Assembly: GCF_029433095.1 (NCBI RefSeq)
Contig: NZ_JARNTX010000001.1
Location: forward strand, 3,038,001-3,102,000
Direction of reading: 5' to 3'
Length of the DNA stretch: 64,000 bases
From: Hymenobacter sp. YC55
GTDB taxonomy: Bacteria; Bacteroidota; Bacteroidia; Cytophagales; Hymenobacteraceae
Below the pieces are notes generated by a model. It had not been told where the DNA came from, searched no databases, and saw nothing but the letters and a program-made list of their open reading frames with translations. Each line of letters begins with the position of its first letter. Positions within the stretch are counted from its first letter, which is position 1. Position numbers and translations under genes: made by a program. Of this stretch, positions 33,936-42,232 are shown in pieces.

Positions 33936-34128
33936 AGCATATACGAAAAGCTACAGCCAGAACGCTAGGCGCTGCTAGATGTTTACTGCTTTAGTTATCA
34001 AAGCGGCTTAGCTGCAATCAGTACTTCGTTACACTGCTGCTATCCGCTACGTGCGTTAGGTTGAGCTAAGTACTGGTACCACCCCTTGAACTGTTGTTTG
34101 GTTTGGGATTTCAAGACGCCTATCACAC

Positions 34129-34167
34129 AGAAAGAGGGCGGCTCCGTGCTGGAACCGCCCTCTTTCT
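34129..34167. terminator. Terminator of the PAS gene
   Basis: A 17-bp stem (34129-34145 with 34151-34167, one G-T wobble), loop GTGCT. On the minus strand it lies just after the PAS gene stop. Confidence 0.8.
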
Positions 34168-34179
34168 TTGTAGGTGAAA

Positions 34180-34713
34180 CTACTTGCCTACTTGCTGACG
34201 CAAGGCTTGCACTTCGCGCTCTAGCTCCAAGTTGCGGAAGGTCACCTTCACTTCTAAGTCAGCATAGGCGCGTTCTAGCTCCTGCTCGCGTTTGCGCAGG
34301 GCAAACTCAATTTCTTTTTGCTCCTGGATGTCGGTGCAGGTACCAAACCACTGCTTGATGGTGCCGTCTGTGTTGAATTGGGGGCGGGCTTGGCCCAAAA
34401 ACCAGCGGTAGCTACCGTCTTTGCTTTTGAAGCGGTACTCGATTTCGTAGAACTCGCCGGTGGCTAGGGAGTGGCCCCACACCTGGCGGGCCCGCTGCCG
34501 GTCGTCGGGGTGCAACAGGTTGTTCCACATATCGGGCCCGACACTATCGGCGAGGGTGTAGCCCGTGAAGTCGGTCCAGCGCTGATTGAAATAGGTATGG
34601 AAACCCGTGGGGTCGGTGAACCACACCAGCTGGGGAATGAAATCAGCAAGAAAATGAAATTGCTCTTCGGCCTGCTGGCGCAGGCTTTGTTCAGTGGAAA
34701 TGGTAGCGCTCAT
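34180..34713 (-). CDS. PAS domain protein with C-terminal coiled coil
   Basis: A 177-residue protein with one PAS/PAC unit. Core segments are ADFIPQLVWFTDPTGFHTYF, the HPDDRQRARQVWGHSL-like helix, and the PAC part (YRFKSKDGSYRWFLGQARPQ ... GTCTDIQEQKEIE). It ends in a charged coiled coil (LRKREQELERAYADLEVKV). There is no kinase, response-regulator, GGDEF or HTH domain, so it is an orphan sensor or a truncated kinase input. It lies 12 bp downstream of the 120-residue gene on the same strand, so the two are likely cotranscribed. Ligand or cofactor is unknown. Confidence 0.88.
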   Translation of the reverse strand: MSATISTEQSLRQQAEEQFHFLADFIPQLVWFTDPTGFHTYFNQRWTDFTGYTLADSVGPDMWNNLLHPDDRQRARQVWGHSLATGEFYEIEYRFKSKDGSYRWFLGQARPQFNTDGTIKQWFGTCTDIQEQKEIEFALRKREQELERAYADLEVKVTFRNLELEREVQALRQQVGK

Positions 34714-34725
34714 TTACAACGGCAA

Positions 34726-35088
34726 TTAGCAAGGACGGGCAAGCTGGAGTTCCATGCCCGACTGAAAATACAAGTTAAGCTGACTCTGTAAGCCATCGGT
34801 AGAGCGGCGCAGACGCGTGATAAGAGCCCGAGTTTCTTCTTGCAGCAACTGCAATTCCAGATAAGGACGATTCAGCAAATTATCGCGCTCCATGCTCCAC
34901 TGGCCTGAGTTTTCAGTATCAGGAGCATGCACTTGCAACCTACCGGGCTGCAAAGAAAGTTTGGTGGCGCGAGCCAGTGGGCTATCCGGATTGTTGCGGT
35001 TCAGCACACGGTCTTCTACGCACCATTCCCCAGTCAAATAGTCGTCAGGCATCTCTTGCAGATTGATGTCAAATAGAAGTTCAGACAT
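34726..35088 (-). CDS. Hypothetical protein
   Basis: A 120-residue protein with no recognised domain: MSELLFDINLQEMPDDYLTG, a middle region with RATKLSLQPGRLQVHAPD and a C-terminal helix ELQLLQEETRALITRLRRST. No signal peptide or membrane segment. It sits 12 bp upstream of the PAS gene on the same strand and is probably coexpressed with it. An AACCTTTG element around 35147-35156 may be part of its promoter. Confidence 0.65.
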   Translation of the reverse strand: MSELLFDINLQEMPDDYLTGEWCVEDRVLNRNNPDSPLARATKLSLQPGRLQVHAPDTENSGQWSMERDNLLNRPYLELQLLQEETRALITRLRRSTDGLQSQLNLYFQSGMELQLARPC

Positions 35089-35526
35089 ACAGGAAAGAAA
35101 GCAAAGAGAGGAAGTAGTAAGTAAAAATTAGTACGGTTGAGGACGATACAAAGGTTACGCCCAGGTGATGTGGCAAATGGATTGAAACAACCAATAGTTC
35201 AATTATTCGGTGTTGTGAGCCTTCCCTGCTTTGCTTGCGGGTTAGAATCAGATAGTTGAATTGAAAAATAAAATTTGCGGCGCTAAAATTAGTGCGTGCA
35301 CAAACAACAGTCCAGTTAAAAAACCTATAAAATTAACACCGAAGCACCCTACCTGCATGGGCAAGGCTTGCTTTCGAACGGATGTGCCAAGGGGGACTTA
35401 AAACAGCCATAAGAAACTAGGTAGGCTTGCAACCGAGGGCGTTTAAAACTGAACAGTACATAAAGCAACAACTACTGTAATTGTTCAGCTTGCGCCCATG
35501 AGTATGGTAGGAGCCCGTGCACTCCC
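35089..35526. other. Intergenic region between minus-strand genes
   Basis: About 440 bp with no gene I can support. The left part may hold the promoter of the 120-residue gene (minus strand, near 35150). I saw no tRNA, repeat element or strong terminator hairpin. Confidence 0.55.
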
Positions 35527-37692
35527 CTATTCCATTTCACTCAGCTTTTTGGCTAGTCCCTCGGGCACGCCCGCGCTGTTGAGCATGCCGCTTACCAGTC
35601 CCTGCCGCCACAGCGAGAACACCGAGTAGCGCAATTCCCGACGCGAGTTCACCTTTCCCGGCTTCAGTTCCTCGCCTGGCTTGCGGGGGTTGTTGTCACG
35701 CAGGAAGACTCCGTTGACCACCGATGTTTCGAGGCGGTGCAGGATGCCGGGGCGGTTTTCGCGGTTTAGCAGCTGCAGCTTGAGGTCGTGGTACTCAGCC
35801 CACAGCGTGCCTTGTGCCTTTTGGCGGTTGAGCTGCATTTGAAAACGCATCTGTTCAATTTGCCCGCTGCGCAGGCGTAGGCCGCGGGTTGGGAGGATCA
35901 TGGGGTTGAGTATGGCTAACGGAACGCCTGCGAAACGGCCACTAATGGTATGGACACCGCTGGGGTCGAGCACATTGGCCCGCAGGCTGAGTTGCGCAGC
36001 GCCTAGTTGCTGTACCCGGCCCGTTACTTGCCCGGTCATGGGATGGGCAGTGCTCATGCGGCGTGGGTTGTTGCTGACGTTGGAAAGTACGCCGTTGAGT
36101 TGCTGCATGGCCATTACGCCGGGCTGGGCACTTCGGGGTGAACGGTAGCTCATTCGGATGCCTAAGTCGGTGAAGCGTACTTGGCGCACGTCTACCCGAA
36201 ACGGTAACCGCCCAATGGCATCGGGCGTCGCCACCGACTGGTTGGGGTTAAGAGGAAATCGGCCGTCACTTTCGGTTAGTACCCATGCCTTCCTGACTTC
36301 GAACTGCTGCGCCAACAGATCACCTTTTTCCAGCAGCGCTTCTATATCGAGCCCGCTCACTCGCATCTGCGGCACGCGTACCCGCACGTGCGCCGACTGG
36401 TGCCCCTTGCCGCGCGCCAATGCCGCCACCGACATAGTGGGCGCCATGGCTACGTTCGTGAGCTCTAACTGGCGGCGGCGGGTGTCAGCGCTTATGGCTT
36501 GCAGCGCCAAGCGGTAATACGGGGCATCGAGGGCAAGGCGCGCTTGGCCGGTGCGTAGGGTCCAGGCACGGGCGTAGAAGAGTTGGCCTTGGATGTCGGG
36601 TTGCAAGTGAATGTTGGTGCCCGTGAGGTTTACGCCTCGCACCGCCGGCGCCAACTCTAGCCCCATCAACTGCATCTTGGCGTTGGTGACGCGGAACTGC
36701 CGCAGCCGGAAGCTAGGCAGATACGGTGCCACCACCTTGTGCAAGGGTGGCGGCGGTACGCCTGGCATGGTTGCCAGCAGGCGCAGCCCCGCCAGGTGCA
36801 AGTCATCGGCCAGAAAGCGGCCCCGTGGCAAGCCAGCAGCTTGTAGCCCGGTAAGTACAAGGTGGGGCAGGGTTATGTCGGCGCGGGCATTGCGGGTGCG
36901 TTGGTTGCTGATGGCTTGCAGCGGCACGAGGCGCACAGAATCGAGGGTGAGGCGCTGGCTAGCGGAAGAGAATCCGCCGTGTTGCAGCCGTACCACGTGG
37001 CCTGGTAGTCGCGCCAGCACAGTGCGCACGTCCGCTGATAGTGCCGCCGCATACCCAAGCCGGGTGGTGTCGGCCGCACCGGCGGCGCTTAGGTATACAT
37101 CGTGGGCTATGAGGGTGGCTTGCTCTACCTGTGCCTGGGTTTGCTGGGGGTTGCCGTAACGTGCTTTCAGGCGTTGTAGCGCCAGATAGCCGACGCGCAG
37201 GCCTGGCAGCCCGAGCGGCAGGCGCTGGTAGAGTGGTTGCGTTACCCTGTCCTTCGGAGTAGGCGGCATCTCTCCTAGCTGTAGCTGTACTCCTGTTAGC
37301 AGTAGGCTGTCCAGCGGTACCTCCTGCCGGCGCAGGGCCGCTACTACTCCTATTCCGGCTACGCGCAGCCGGGCTACATCAAGCGAAAGGCCGGGCAGTT
37401 GGGTTGAGCCCGATTTTGCACCAGCAACTGAGCGCAGATGCACGCCCCGGAGCACCACCGTACGCGACCAAAGGTGCGTGCGTAGGTCTTCAATTACCAA
37501 ATGGTATTGGCCCTGGCTGGCTTTGGCTGTCTGTTTTTCCAGCGTTCGGCGCAGCCAAGGGTCGAGCATAGACAGGGCAATAGTGAGTACCACCAGCAAC
37601 GTCACCGCTATCCAAAGCCCTGCCCGCAGCCACGGCTTTGGGCCGGACGAGCGGGCAACTTCGCGGACAGGGGGAAGAGAGGAGTCTATCAC
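35527..37692 (-). CDS. AsmA-like envelope protein, single N-terminal TM helix
   Basis: A 721-residue protein with one N-terminal membrane helix (RAGLWIAVTLLVVLTIALSM) and a long extracytoplasmic part. Repeated motifs such as LRGVHLRSVAG, VARLRVAGIGVVAALRR and LLTGVQLQLG give it the look of AsmA/DUF748-type proteins that span the periplasm and help lipid traffic to the outer membrane. The C-terminal LRYSVFSLWRQGLVSGMLNSA segment is the end of the repetitive beta part. The call to the AsmA-like superfamily is an inference from layout and motif style. It is monocistronic and highly GC-rich. Confidence 0.65.
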   Translation of the reverse strand: MIDSSLPPVREVARSSGPKPWLRAGLWIAVTLLVVLTIALSMLDPWLRRTLEKQTAKASQGQYHLVIEDLRTHLWSRTVVLRGVHLRSVAGAKSGSTQLPGLSLDVARLRVAGIGVVAALRRQEVPLDSLLLTGVQLQLGEMPPTPKDRVTQPLYQRLPLGLPGLRVGYLALQRLKARYGNPQQTQAQVEQATLIAHDVYLSAAGAADTTRLGYAAALSADVRTVLARLPGHVVRLQHGGFSSASQRLTLDSVRLVPLQAISNQRTRNARADITLPHLVLTGLQAAGLPRGRFLADDLHLAGLRLLATMPGVPPPPLHKVVAPYLPSFRLRQFRVTNAKMQLMGLELAPAVRGVNLTGTNIHLQPDIQGQLFYARAWTLRTGQARLALDAPYYRLALQAISADTRRRQLELTNVAMAPTMSVAALARGKGHQSAHVRVRVPQMRVSGLDIEALLEKGDLLAQQFEVRKAWVLTESDGRFPLNPNQSVATPDAIGRLPFRVDVRQVRFTDLGIRMSYRSPRSAQPGVMAMQQLNGVLSNVSNNPRRMSTAHPMTGQVTGRVQQLGAAQLSLRANVLDPSGVHTISGRFAGVPLAILNPMILPTRGLRLRSGQIEQMRFQMQLNRQKAQGTLWAEYHDLKLQLLNRENRPGILHRLETSVVNGVFLRDNNPRKPGEELKPGKVNSRRELRYSVFSLWRQGLVSGMLNSAGVPEGLAKKLSEME

Positions 37693-37930
37693 GATTCAGT
37701 GTTGGCATGCGCATACGAAAGACAAGCGCGTTTTGGTTGGACTACAGACTGAATACAGTCGAGCTACGCGACTAAGCGCCGCCGAGCCTACCTCGCATTA
37801 CGTCTCGCTTGGCTATCTTCACTACTACGTGCTTCGGGGCTCTTCCCATGCGCATCCTACCACGCGCTCCATCAATAGCTGCCTAGTACGTTCGAGCCTG
37901 ATAGACCGATAACTTCTTAAGCCAGCCGCC

Positions 37931-38488
37931 ATGTCCGATACTGCCCAGCTTGCCGAAACTCTTCTTGCCTCGTTCCGCCATAGCTTCCGAAGCTACAAAT
38001 CATTGGCTGACCGGGCCCTGGCGCAACTTTCGCCGGTTGATTGGCTGCACGTGCCTGCCCCCGAGTGCAACAGCATTGCCGTCATTGTGCAGCACATGGT
38101 GGGCAACCTCAACTCCCGCTTCACTCAGTTTTTTACCTCCGATGGGGAAAAGCCCAACCGCCAGCGCGACAAAGAATTCATAGAGCCTACCTCGCTGGAA
38201 ACTGTAGCTACGCTGCAAACCCAATGGGCCGAGGCCTGGCTGCTGCTCTTCGACTTGCTCGATGCCCTGCAACCCACCGATTTACTTCGCACCGTCAGGA
38301 TTCGTGGCGAAGCGTATACCGTGCTAGCAGCCATACAGCGGCAGGTAATGCACTACGCCTACCACGTGGGGCAGATTGTAGTGCAGGCCAAAGCACTGCG
38401 CGGCGCGGAGTGGCAAACGCTTAGTATTCCGCGTGGGCAGAGCGAACAATTCACGCAGCAGATGCAAAACGCTTCCAACCAAGTGTGA
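37931..38488 (+). CDS. DUF1572 / DinB-like protein
   Basis: A 185-residue four-helix-bundle protein of the DUF1572 group in the DinB/YfiT metal-binding superfamily. The metal-ligand histidines are in IVQHMVGN and in QVMHYAYHVGQIV near residue 145. The family includes bacillithiol and mycothiol transferases, and proteins of unknown role. No thiol-biosynthesis genes are nearby. It is monocistronic, divergent from the AsmA-like gene across a 238-bp gap with no other gene visible. Confidence 0.85.
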   Translation: MSDTAQLAETLLASFRHSFRSYKSLADRALAQLSPVDWLHVPAPECNSIAVIVQHMVGNLNSRFTQFFTSDGEKPNRQRDKEFIEPTSLETVATLQTQWAEAWLLLFDLLDALQPTDLLRTVRIRGEAYTVLAAIQRQVMHYAYHVGQIVVQAKALRGAEWQTLSIPRGQSEQFTQQMQNASNQV

Positions 38489-38687
38489 GTGTTTCGAGTT
38501 AAAGAGCAGGCTGAGAGCCTGGCCAGTAGCTAGGGTAGCAGACGCAACGTGTATTTCTCTTCTTCGGGACTCAGTAACTTGATCCTTGCATCCAAACGGC
38601 GGCCCATTATCTTGCCGCACGCAGCAGACTGGAGAACCGCTCCGTTTCACGTTCCACCTTGTTCTCGAACTTGCTTTTGAAGCGCCA

Positions 38688-39254
38688 ATGCTTGCCATAA
38701 CCTCCCTGCTAAATCCGCAGAACGCCGAGCGGATTAACCGCATTATCAAAAGCCTGGAAACGGAATTTGGGCTCGACGATGTGCAGGCCACGGCCGATCC
38801 GCACATTACGTACCAACTGGCAGGCGTGCGCAAGCTCTCGGCCCTCAACCAGGTGCTGCGCGATGTAGCTCGCCACACCTCCCCTTTTGTGGTGCATACC
38901 ACCGGCTTGGGCCTGTTTCCGGGACCCAATCCGGTTATCTATATTCCGGTGCTGCGCTCCAACGAGCTCAACCACTTGCACCAGCGCATTCTGCAAGCTA
39001 CCAAGCCCCTTTGCCTGCGCACCGACAAGTTCAGCGGACCCGACTGCTGGCTCCCTCATATTTCGCTGGCCCTGCACGACACCACGCCCGAGCTGCTCGG
39101 TCCCGTGCTGCAATACCTCAACCAGGAGACCTTCAACCTCAAGATTAGCATCAACAACATCACCATTCTGCGGCAGGAAAACGAGTTGTTTGTGCGTGAG
39201 AAGTGCTTCACACTGGAAGGCCACAAACACAATAAGGCGCCTCTGCTGTTTTAG
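38688..39254 (+). CDS. 2'-5' RNA ligase family protein (2H phosphoesterase)
   Basis: A 188-residue two-histidine phosphoesterase. The two HxT/S motifs are DPHITYQL and LPHISLAL, which form the catalytic centre of the 2H superfamily (2'-5' RNA ligase, CPDase). The start is set to the ATG at 38688 because MLAITSLLNPQ is a sensible N-terminus; the frame can extend 34 codons back to 38586. Substrate (2',3'-cyclic phosphate RNA end, ADP-ribose cyclic phosphate) is unknown. It is 199 bp after the DinB-like gene and on the same strand as the next membrane protein. Confidence 0.88.
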   Translation: MLAITSLLNPQNAERINRIIKSLETEFGLDDVQATADPHITYQLAGVRKLSALNQVLRDVARHTSPFVVHTTGLGLFPGPNPVIYIPVLRSNELNHLHQRILQATKPLCLRTDKFSGPDCWLPHISLALHDTTPELLGPVLQYLNQETFNLKISINNITILRQENELFVREKCFTLEGHKHNKAPLLF

Positions 39255-39442
39255 CGTTCGGCCTCGGTTCAATCAAGCGGAATACCAAGCAAGCTTCTGC
39301 TAGGTTGCCGACATACCAACGCGCCCGGTTTGGCGGCATGCCCTAGCCGACACCGATATTTTTCCTGCGCCTGGGCAGCTCAACCAAGTTGGTTGCAATC
39401 CGTGATTTACCTTTACCGCTTCCAACAACCATTCTCTCGCTT

Positions 39443-39907
39443 ATGTACTCTGCTGTACTTATTCTACACTCCTGGTCGCGCTGGCTGGTGGTCGTTTTCG
39501 GTTTGATTGCCCTTTTCCGGGCCTTTGGAGGCTGGCAGGGCCGCCGGGCGTGGGTAGGCGCCGACAATGGCATGGGTGCTGCCTTCGTGGGCTCGATGCA
39601 CCTACAACTGCTGCTAGGCCTGATTCTGTATCTGGGCTTGAGCCCCTACGGACTGAAGGCATTTGAAACGGCCGGTGGAGCAGTCATGAAAGACCCAGTG
39701 GGTCGCTTCTGGGGCGTCGAGCACATTGCCACTATGATTTTAGCAGTAGTTGCGGCGCAAATTGGTCGTACTCTTTCCAAGAAAGCCACTGACCCAGTGC
39801 TAAAGCACAAGAAAGCCTTCACTTGGTTTCTAATAGCGCTGATCTTGGTTCTCCTAATGATTCCGTGGGGCATCTGGAACCCGGCTCGCCCGCTGTTCCG
39901 CTTCTAA
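39443..39907 (+). CDS. Four-helix membrane protein, cytochrome b-like
   Basis: A 154-residue integral membrane protein with four predicted helices, of a Bacteroidota family sometimes labelled cytochrome B. Conserved histidines lie in ILHSWSRWLVV, GSMHLQLLLG and GVEHIATMIL, in positions that could coordinate haem, but no biochemical evidence is known to me. Start is the ATG at 39443 (MYSAVLILHSW); a longer frame exists to 39389. A TACCTTTA element at 39408-39415, with TTG at 39389-39391, could be its promoter. A strong terminator follows. Confidence 0.75.
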   Translation: MYSAVLILHSWSRWLVVVFGLIALFRAFGGWQGRRAWVGADNGMGAAFVGSMHLQLLLGLILYLGLSPYGLKAFETAGGAVMKDPVGRFWGVEHIATMILAVVAAQIGRTLSKKATDPVLKHKKAFTWFLIALILVLLMIPWGIWNPARPLFRF

Positions 39908-39937
39908 GCGCCCCCTGCTACTAGCTAGCTCGCTTAC

Positions 39938-39980
39938 CATAAAAAAGCCCTCATCTTCTACGGATGAGGGCTTTTTTATG
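39938..39980. terminator. Bidirectional terminator
   Basis: An 18-bp perfect stem (39938-39955 with 39963-39980) with a run of six A and six T inside it, giving T-tracts on both strands, between the cytochrome b-like gene and the SDR gene. Confidence 0.92.
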
Positions 39981-40053
39981 GTTAAGAAAGTAATGCACTA
40001 TGCCGCCAGCTGCCACTACTGACTCTGCGACAGTACGCAGCTTCAACGTAAGC

Positions 40054-40815
40054 TTACAGTGAATACCCACCCGATGCCTCAATGCGCTGCGCATTCACCC
40101 AGCGGGCAGCGTCGGAGCACAGAAAAGCTACTACGCTCCCAATATCATCGGGCTCCCCGATGCGGCCCAGGGCTGTTTGGGAAGACATATATTGCTCGAG
40201 TTCTGGATGCGCCTCCCGAGCCGCCGCCGTGAAGTCGGTTTTGATGATGCCCGGAGCCACCACGTTGGCCCGAATGCCCCGGCTGCCTAGTTCCTTGGCC
40301 ATATACTTTGTCAGAACTTCCACCGCGCCTTTCATAGAGGCGTAGGCCGAATACCCCGGCGTAGTGAAGCGAGCCAAACCCGTAGAGAAGTTCACGATGC
40401 CGCCCCCATCGGCTAGCAACGATAGTAGTGCCTGCGTCAGGAAGTAGACGCCCTTGAAGTGCACGTTCATCAGGTTGTCGAAGGCCTCTTCCGTCGTTTC
40501 TGGGAAAAGAGCACTGGAATCAATACCCGCATTATTGACGAGGTAATCGAAGGTGTTGCGGCTCCAGGTTTGCTGCAAGTGCTGCGTAACCACTTCAACA
40601 AACGCCGGAAACGTAGCAACTTTGCTGGTATCCAGTGGCAGAGCTACGGCTTTACGGCCAAGGGCTTCTATCTGAGCTACTACGTCGTGGGCTTCCGCCT
40701 CTTTGGTGCGGTACGTGATGATGAGGTCATGGCCGGCCTCAGCCAGTTTCAGGGCGCTGTTTTTGCCGAGGCCGCGGCTCCCGCCGGTTACCAGGGCTAT
40801 CTTGTTTGTGCTCAT
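40054..40815 (-). CDS. SDR family oxidoreductase
   Basis: A 253-residue short-chain dehydrogenase/reductase. The cofactor motif is LVTGGSRGLGKNSA at the N-terminus and the catalytic Tyr-Lys pair lies in GYSAYASMKGAV. The Asn motif NNAGID is intact and the end LCSDAARWVNAQRIEASGGY matches 3-oxoacyl-ACP reductase-like SDRs. Substrate is unknown. Just upstream lie a CACCTTTG box (40841-40848) and two 19-bp direct repeats with a 21-bp period (40870-40909), suggesting activation by an AraC-type regulator. It is monocistronic. Confidence 0.92.
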   Translation of the reverse strand: MSTNKIALVTGGSRGLGKNSALKLAEAGHDLIITYRTKEAEAHDVVAQIEALGRKAVALPLDTSKVATFPAFVEVVTQHLQQTWSRNTFDYLVNNAGIDSSALFPETTEEAFDNLMNVHFKGVYFLTQALLSLLADGGGIVNFSTGLARFTTPGYSAYASMKGAVEVLTKYMAKELGSRGIRANVVAPGIIKTDFTAAAREAHPELEQYMSSQTALGRIGEPDDIGSVVAFLCSDAARWVNAQRIEASGGYSL

Positions 40816-40840
40816 GCTTACAGGGATTAAGATAACAGCA

Positions 40841-40848
40841 CAAAGGTG
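40841..40848 (-). promoter_or_regulatory. Candidate -7 box of the SDR gene
   Basis: Minus-strand CACCTTTG, a seven-of-eight-like match to TAnnTTTG with T replaced by C. It predicts a start about 19 nt upstream of the ATG at 40815. The paired repeats begin 21 bp upstream of it. Confidence 0.5.
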
Positions 40849-40869
40849 GTGCCCCCACTCACCGTTTGC

Positions 40870-40909
40870 ATGGTGACAGCTTCAGTTTAAATGGTGACAG
40901 TTTCCGTTT
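40870..40909 (-). promoter_or_regulatory. Two direct repeats, candidate AraC-type operator
   Basis: ATGGTGACAGCTTCAGTTT (40870-40888) and ATGGTGACAGTTTCCGTTT (40891-40909) agree at 17 of 19 positions and begin 21 bp apart, so they lie on the same face of the helix. They sit immediately upstream of the -7 region of the SDR gene. Confidence 0.75.
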
Positions 40910-41005
40910 TTGTCTCGTAAACGCCCGTTTAACTGCTGCTTTTACAAATACATACCCATAGCGTATTTTTCTACTACTGTTTGGAAAAGGATATTGCTAA
41001 CCTTT

Positions 41006-41590
41006 CTATTTGGATTCAAATACTATATCATAGTCATGAGCTGTGGCAAATAAGGGAACTATACCCCATGCTAGCTTTTTAATTTTCGCTACTTGATGCA
41101 CTTGAGCTAGCAGCTCTTGTAGCCGTAAAACCACTAATAGTTCGGCTAGGTCACGCGCTTCCTCCAATTCATCAGGCTCCTCCTCATCCATATAAGCTTC
41201 AAATGCTTCTTGCATTAGCTCGAAACCGGTTAATACAAAAGGCTGATGTGTCGCCATATCTTCCTTCCAATCTGCGAGCCAATCTACATCTTCACTTGTA
41301 CCAGCCTCTTCATAAGCAAATCCATCAATGTACCATTGATCAGTATTGATGTCGAACCCGTTCATCTCGAAGTACAGGGCATGCACAGGCCGCTTCTGCG
41401 AGACTTCACTGTAGAAGCTATCAATCCAGTTGACTACCTCTTCGCTCTGATGAAGCAAATTGGACCCAAGTATAGGATGAAAATACGTTTCGTCTAAACC
41501 TCTGAGCTTTAATTCTGCTTGATCAATAGCTTGTTTTAAGTTGCCTGATTTAACATAGGCACCTGCATGGTCAAAAAGATCAGAATTCAC
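41006..41590 (-). CDS. Hypothetical acidic protein
   Basis: A 194-residue cytosolic protein without a signal peptide or membrane helix. It is acidic, with EEEPDELEEARDLAELLVVL near residue 136, and has a middle WYIDGFAYEEAGTSEDVDWLADW segment. Codon use is more AT-rich than in the SDR gene beside it. I do not recognise the family; a role in a toxin-immunity pair or as a partner of the upstream regulator cannot be supported. It is monocistronic. Confidence 0.65.
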   Translation of the reverse strand: MNSDLFDHAGAYVKSGNLKQAIDQAELKLRGLDETYFHPILGSNLLHQSEEVVNWIDSFYSEVSQKRPVHALYFEMNGFDINTDQWYIDGFAYEEAGTSEDVDWLADWKEDMATHQPFVLTGFELMQEAFEAYMDEEEPDELEEARDLAELLVVLRLQELLAQVHQVAKIKKLAWGIVPLFATAHDYDIVFESK

Positions 41591-41700
41591 TGTTTAGAAA
41601 TATTTAATGAAAAGCTCAAGGTACTACTGAATTAGCATGAGCCGATTTAGTAATTAAAAACGTACTTCTAATTTATCGTTCGCACTCATTATTCGCCATA

Positions 41701-42129
41701 TTAAATAGCGTTAGAGGAGGTACTTCCAACAAAGCCAGTATGGCGCTCCGCCCATACTTGTTCCCGGTACTGTTTGGGCGTGCAGCCTTCAAAGTGCTTG
41801 AAGAACTTGGTGAAGTTGGAAGGGTCGTAGGTGAGATTAGCGGCAATGTCGGCTACAGACCGGTTGGTGTCGCGTAGGAGTTGTCGGGACACGTCCATGA
41901 TGCGCGCCTCAAAATAGTAACACGGCGAGTTGCCCGTAGTGAGCTTAATGGTGTTGCTAAGGTGCGTGGGATGAATGTGCAGTTGGTCGGCAAAGTCTCT
42001 GATTTCCAGCATTTCGGTGGCGCGGCCGGCCACCACATCGGCTAGGTGCTGGTCCACGGCGCGCAAAAAATCGGCGGTTATTTCGTGCTGGCGGGCCAGC
42101 AGTTTCTTGGGGATGGTTGTCGTGGGCAT
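41701..42129 (-). CDS. AraC-type regulator with DNA-binding domain only
   Basis: A 142-residue protein consisting almost entirely of the AraC/XylS HTH domain. The two helix-turn-helix segments are FADQLHIHPTHLSNTIKLTTG and SVADIAANLTYDPSNFTKFFKHFEG, and the end TPKQYREQ is the family signature. The usual N-terminal sensor domain is missing, so regulation would not be by a bound ligand in this protein. It is divergent from the full-length AraC gene at 42233. It is a candidate for binding the repeats at 40870-40909 or 43130-43168. Confidence 0.9.
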   Translation of the reverse strand: MPTTTIPKKLLARQHEITADFLRAVDQHLADVVAGRATEMLEIRDFADQLHIHPTHLSNTIKLTTGNSPCYYFEARIMDVSRQLLRDTNRSVADIAANLTYDPSNFTKFFKHFEGCTPKQYREQVWAERHTGFVGSTSSNAI

Positions 42130-42200
42130 AAGCAGGCTGATAGAGCTAGAGAAACCAAGGTAGCGGGTTGTAGGTTAGATACCAGCAAAGCAATAGGAAG

Positions 42201-42228
42201 TTGCTATAGTTTGAATTGCGTAACTTTG
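42201..42228 (+). promoter_or_regulatory. Promoter of the AraC gene at 42233
   Basis: TTG (42201-42203) and TAACTTTG (42221-42228, exact TAnnTTTG) are 17 bp apart. The ATG follows the -7 box by only 4 bp, so the transcript would start at or near the ATG. Confidence 0.65.
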
Positions 42229-42232
42229 GTTT

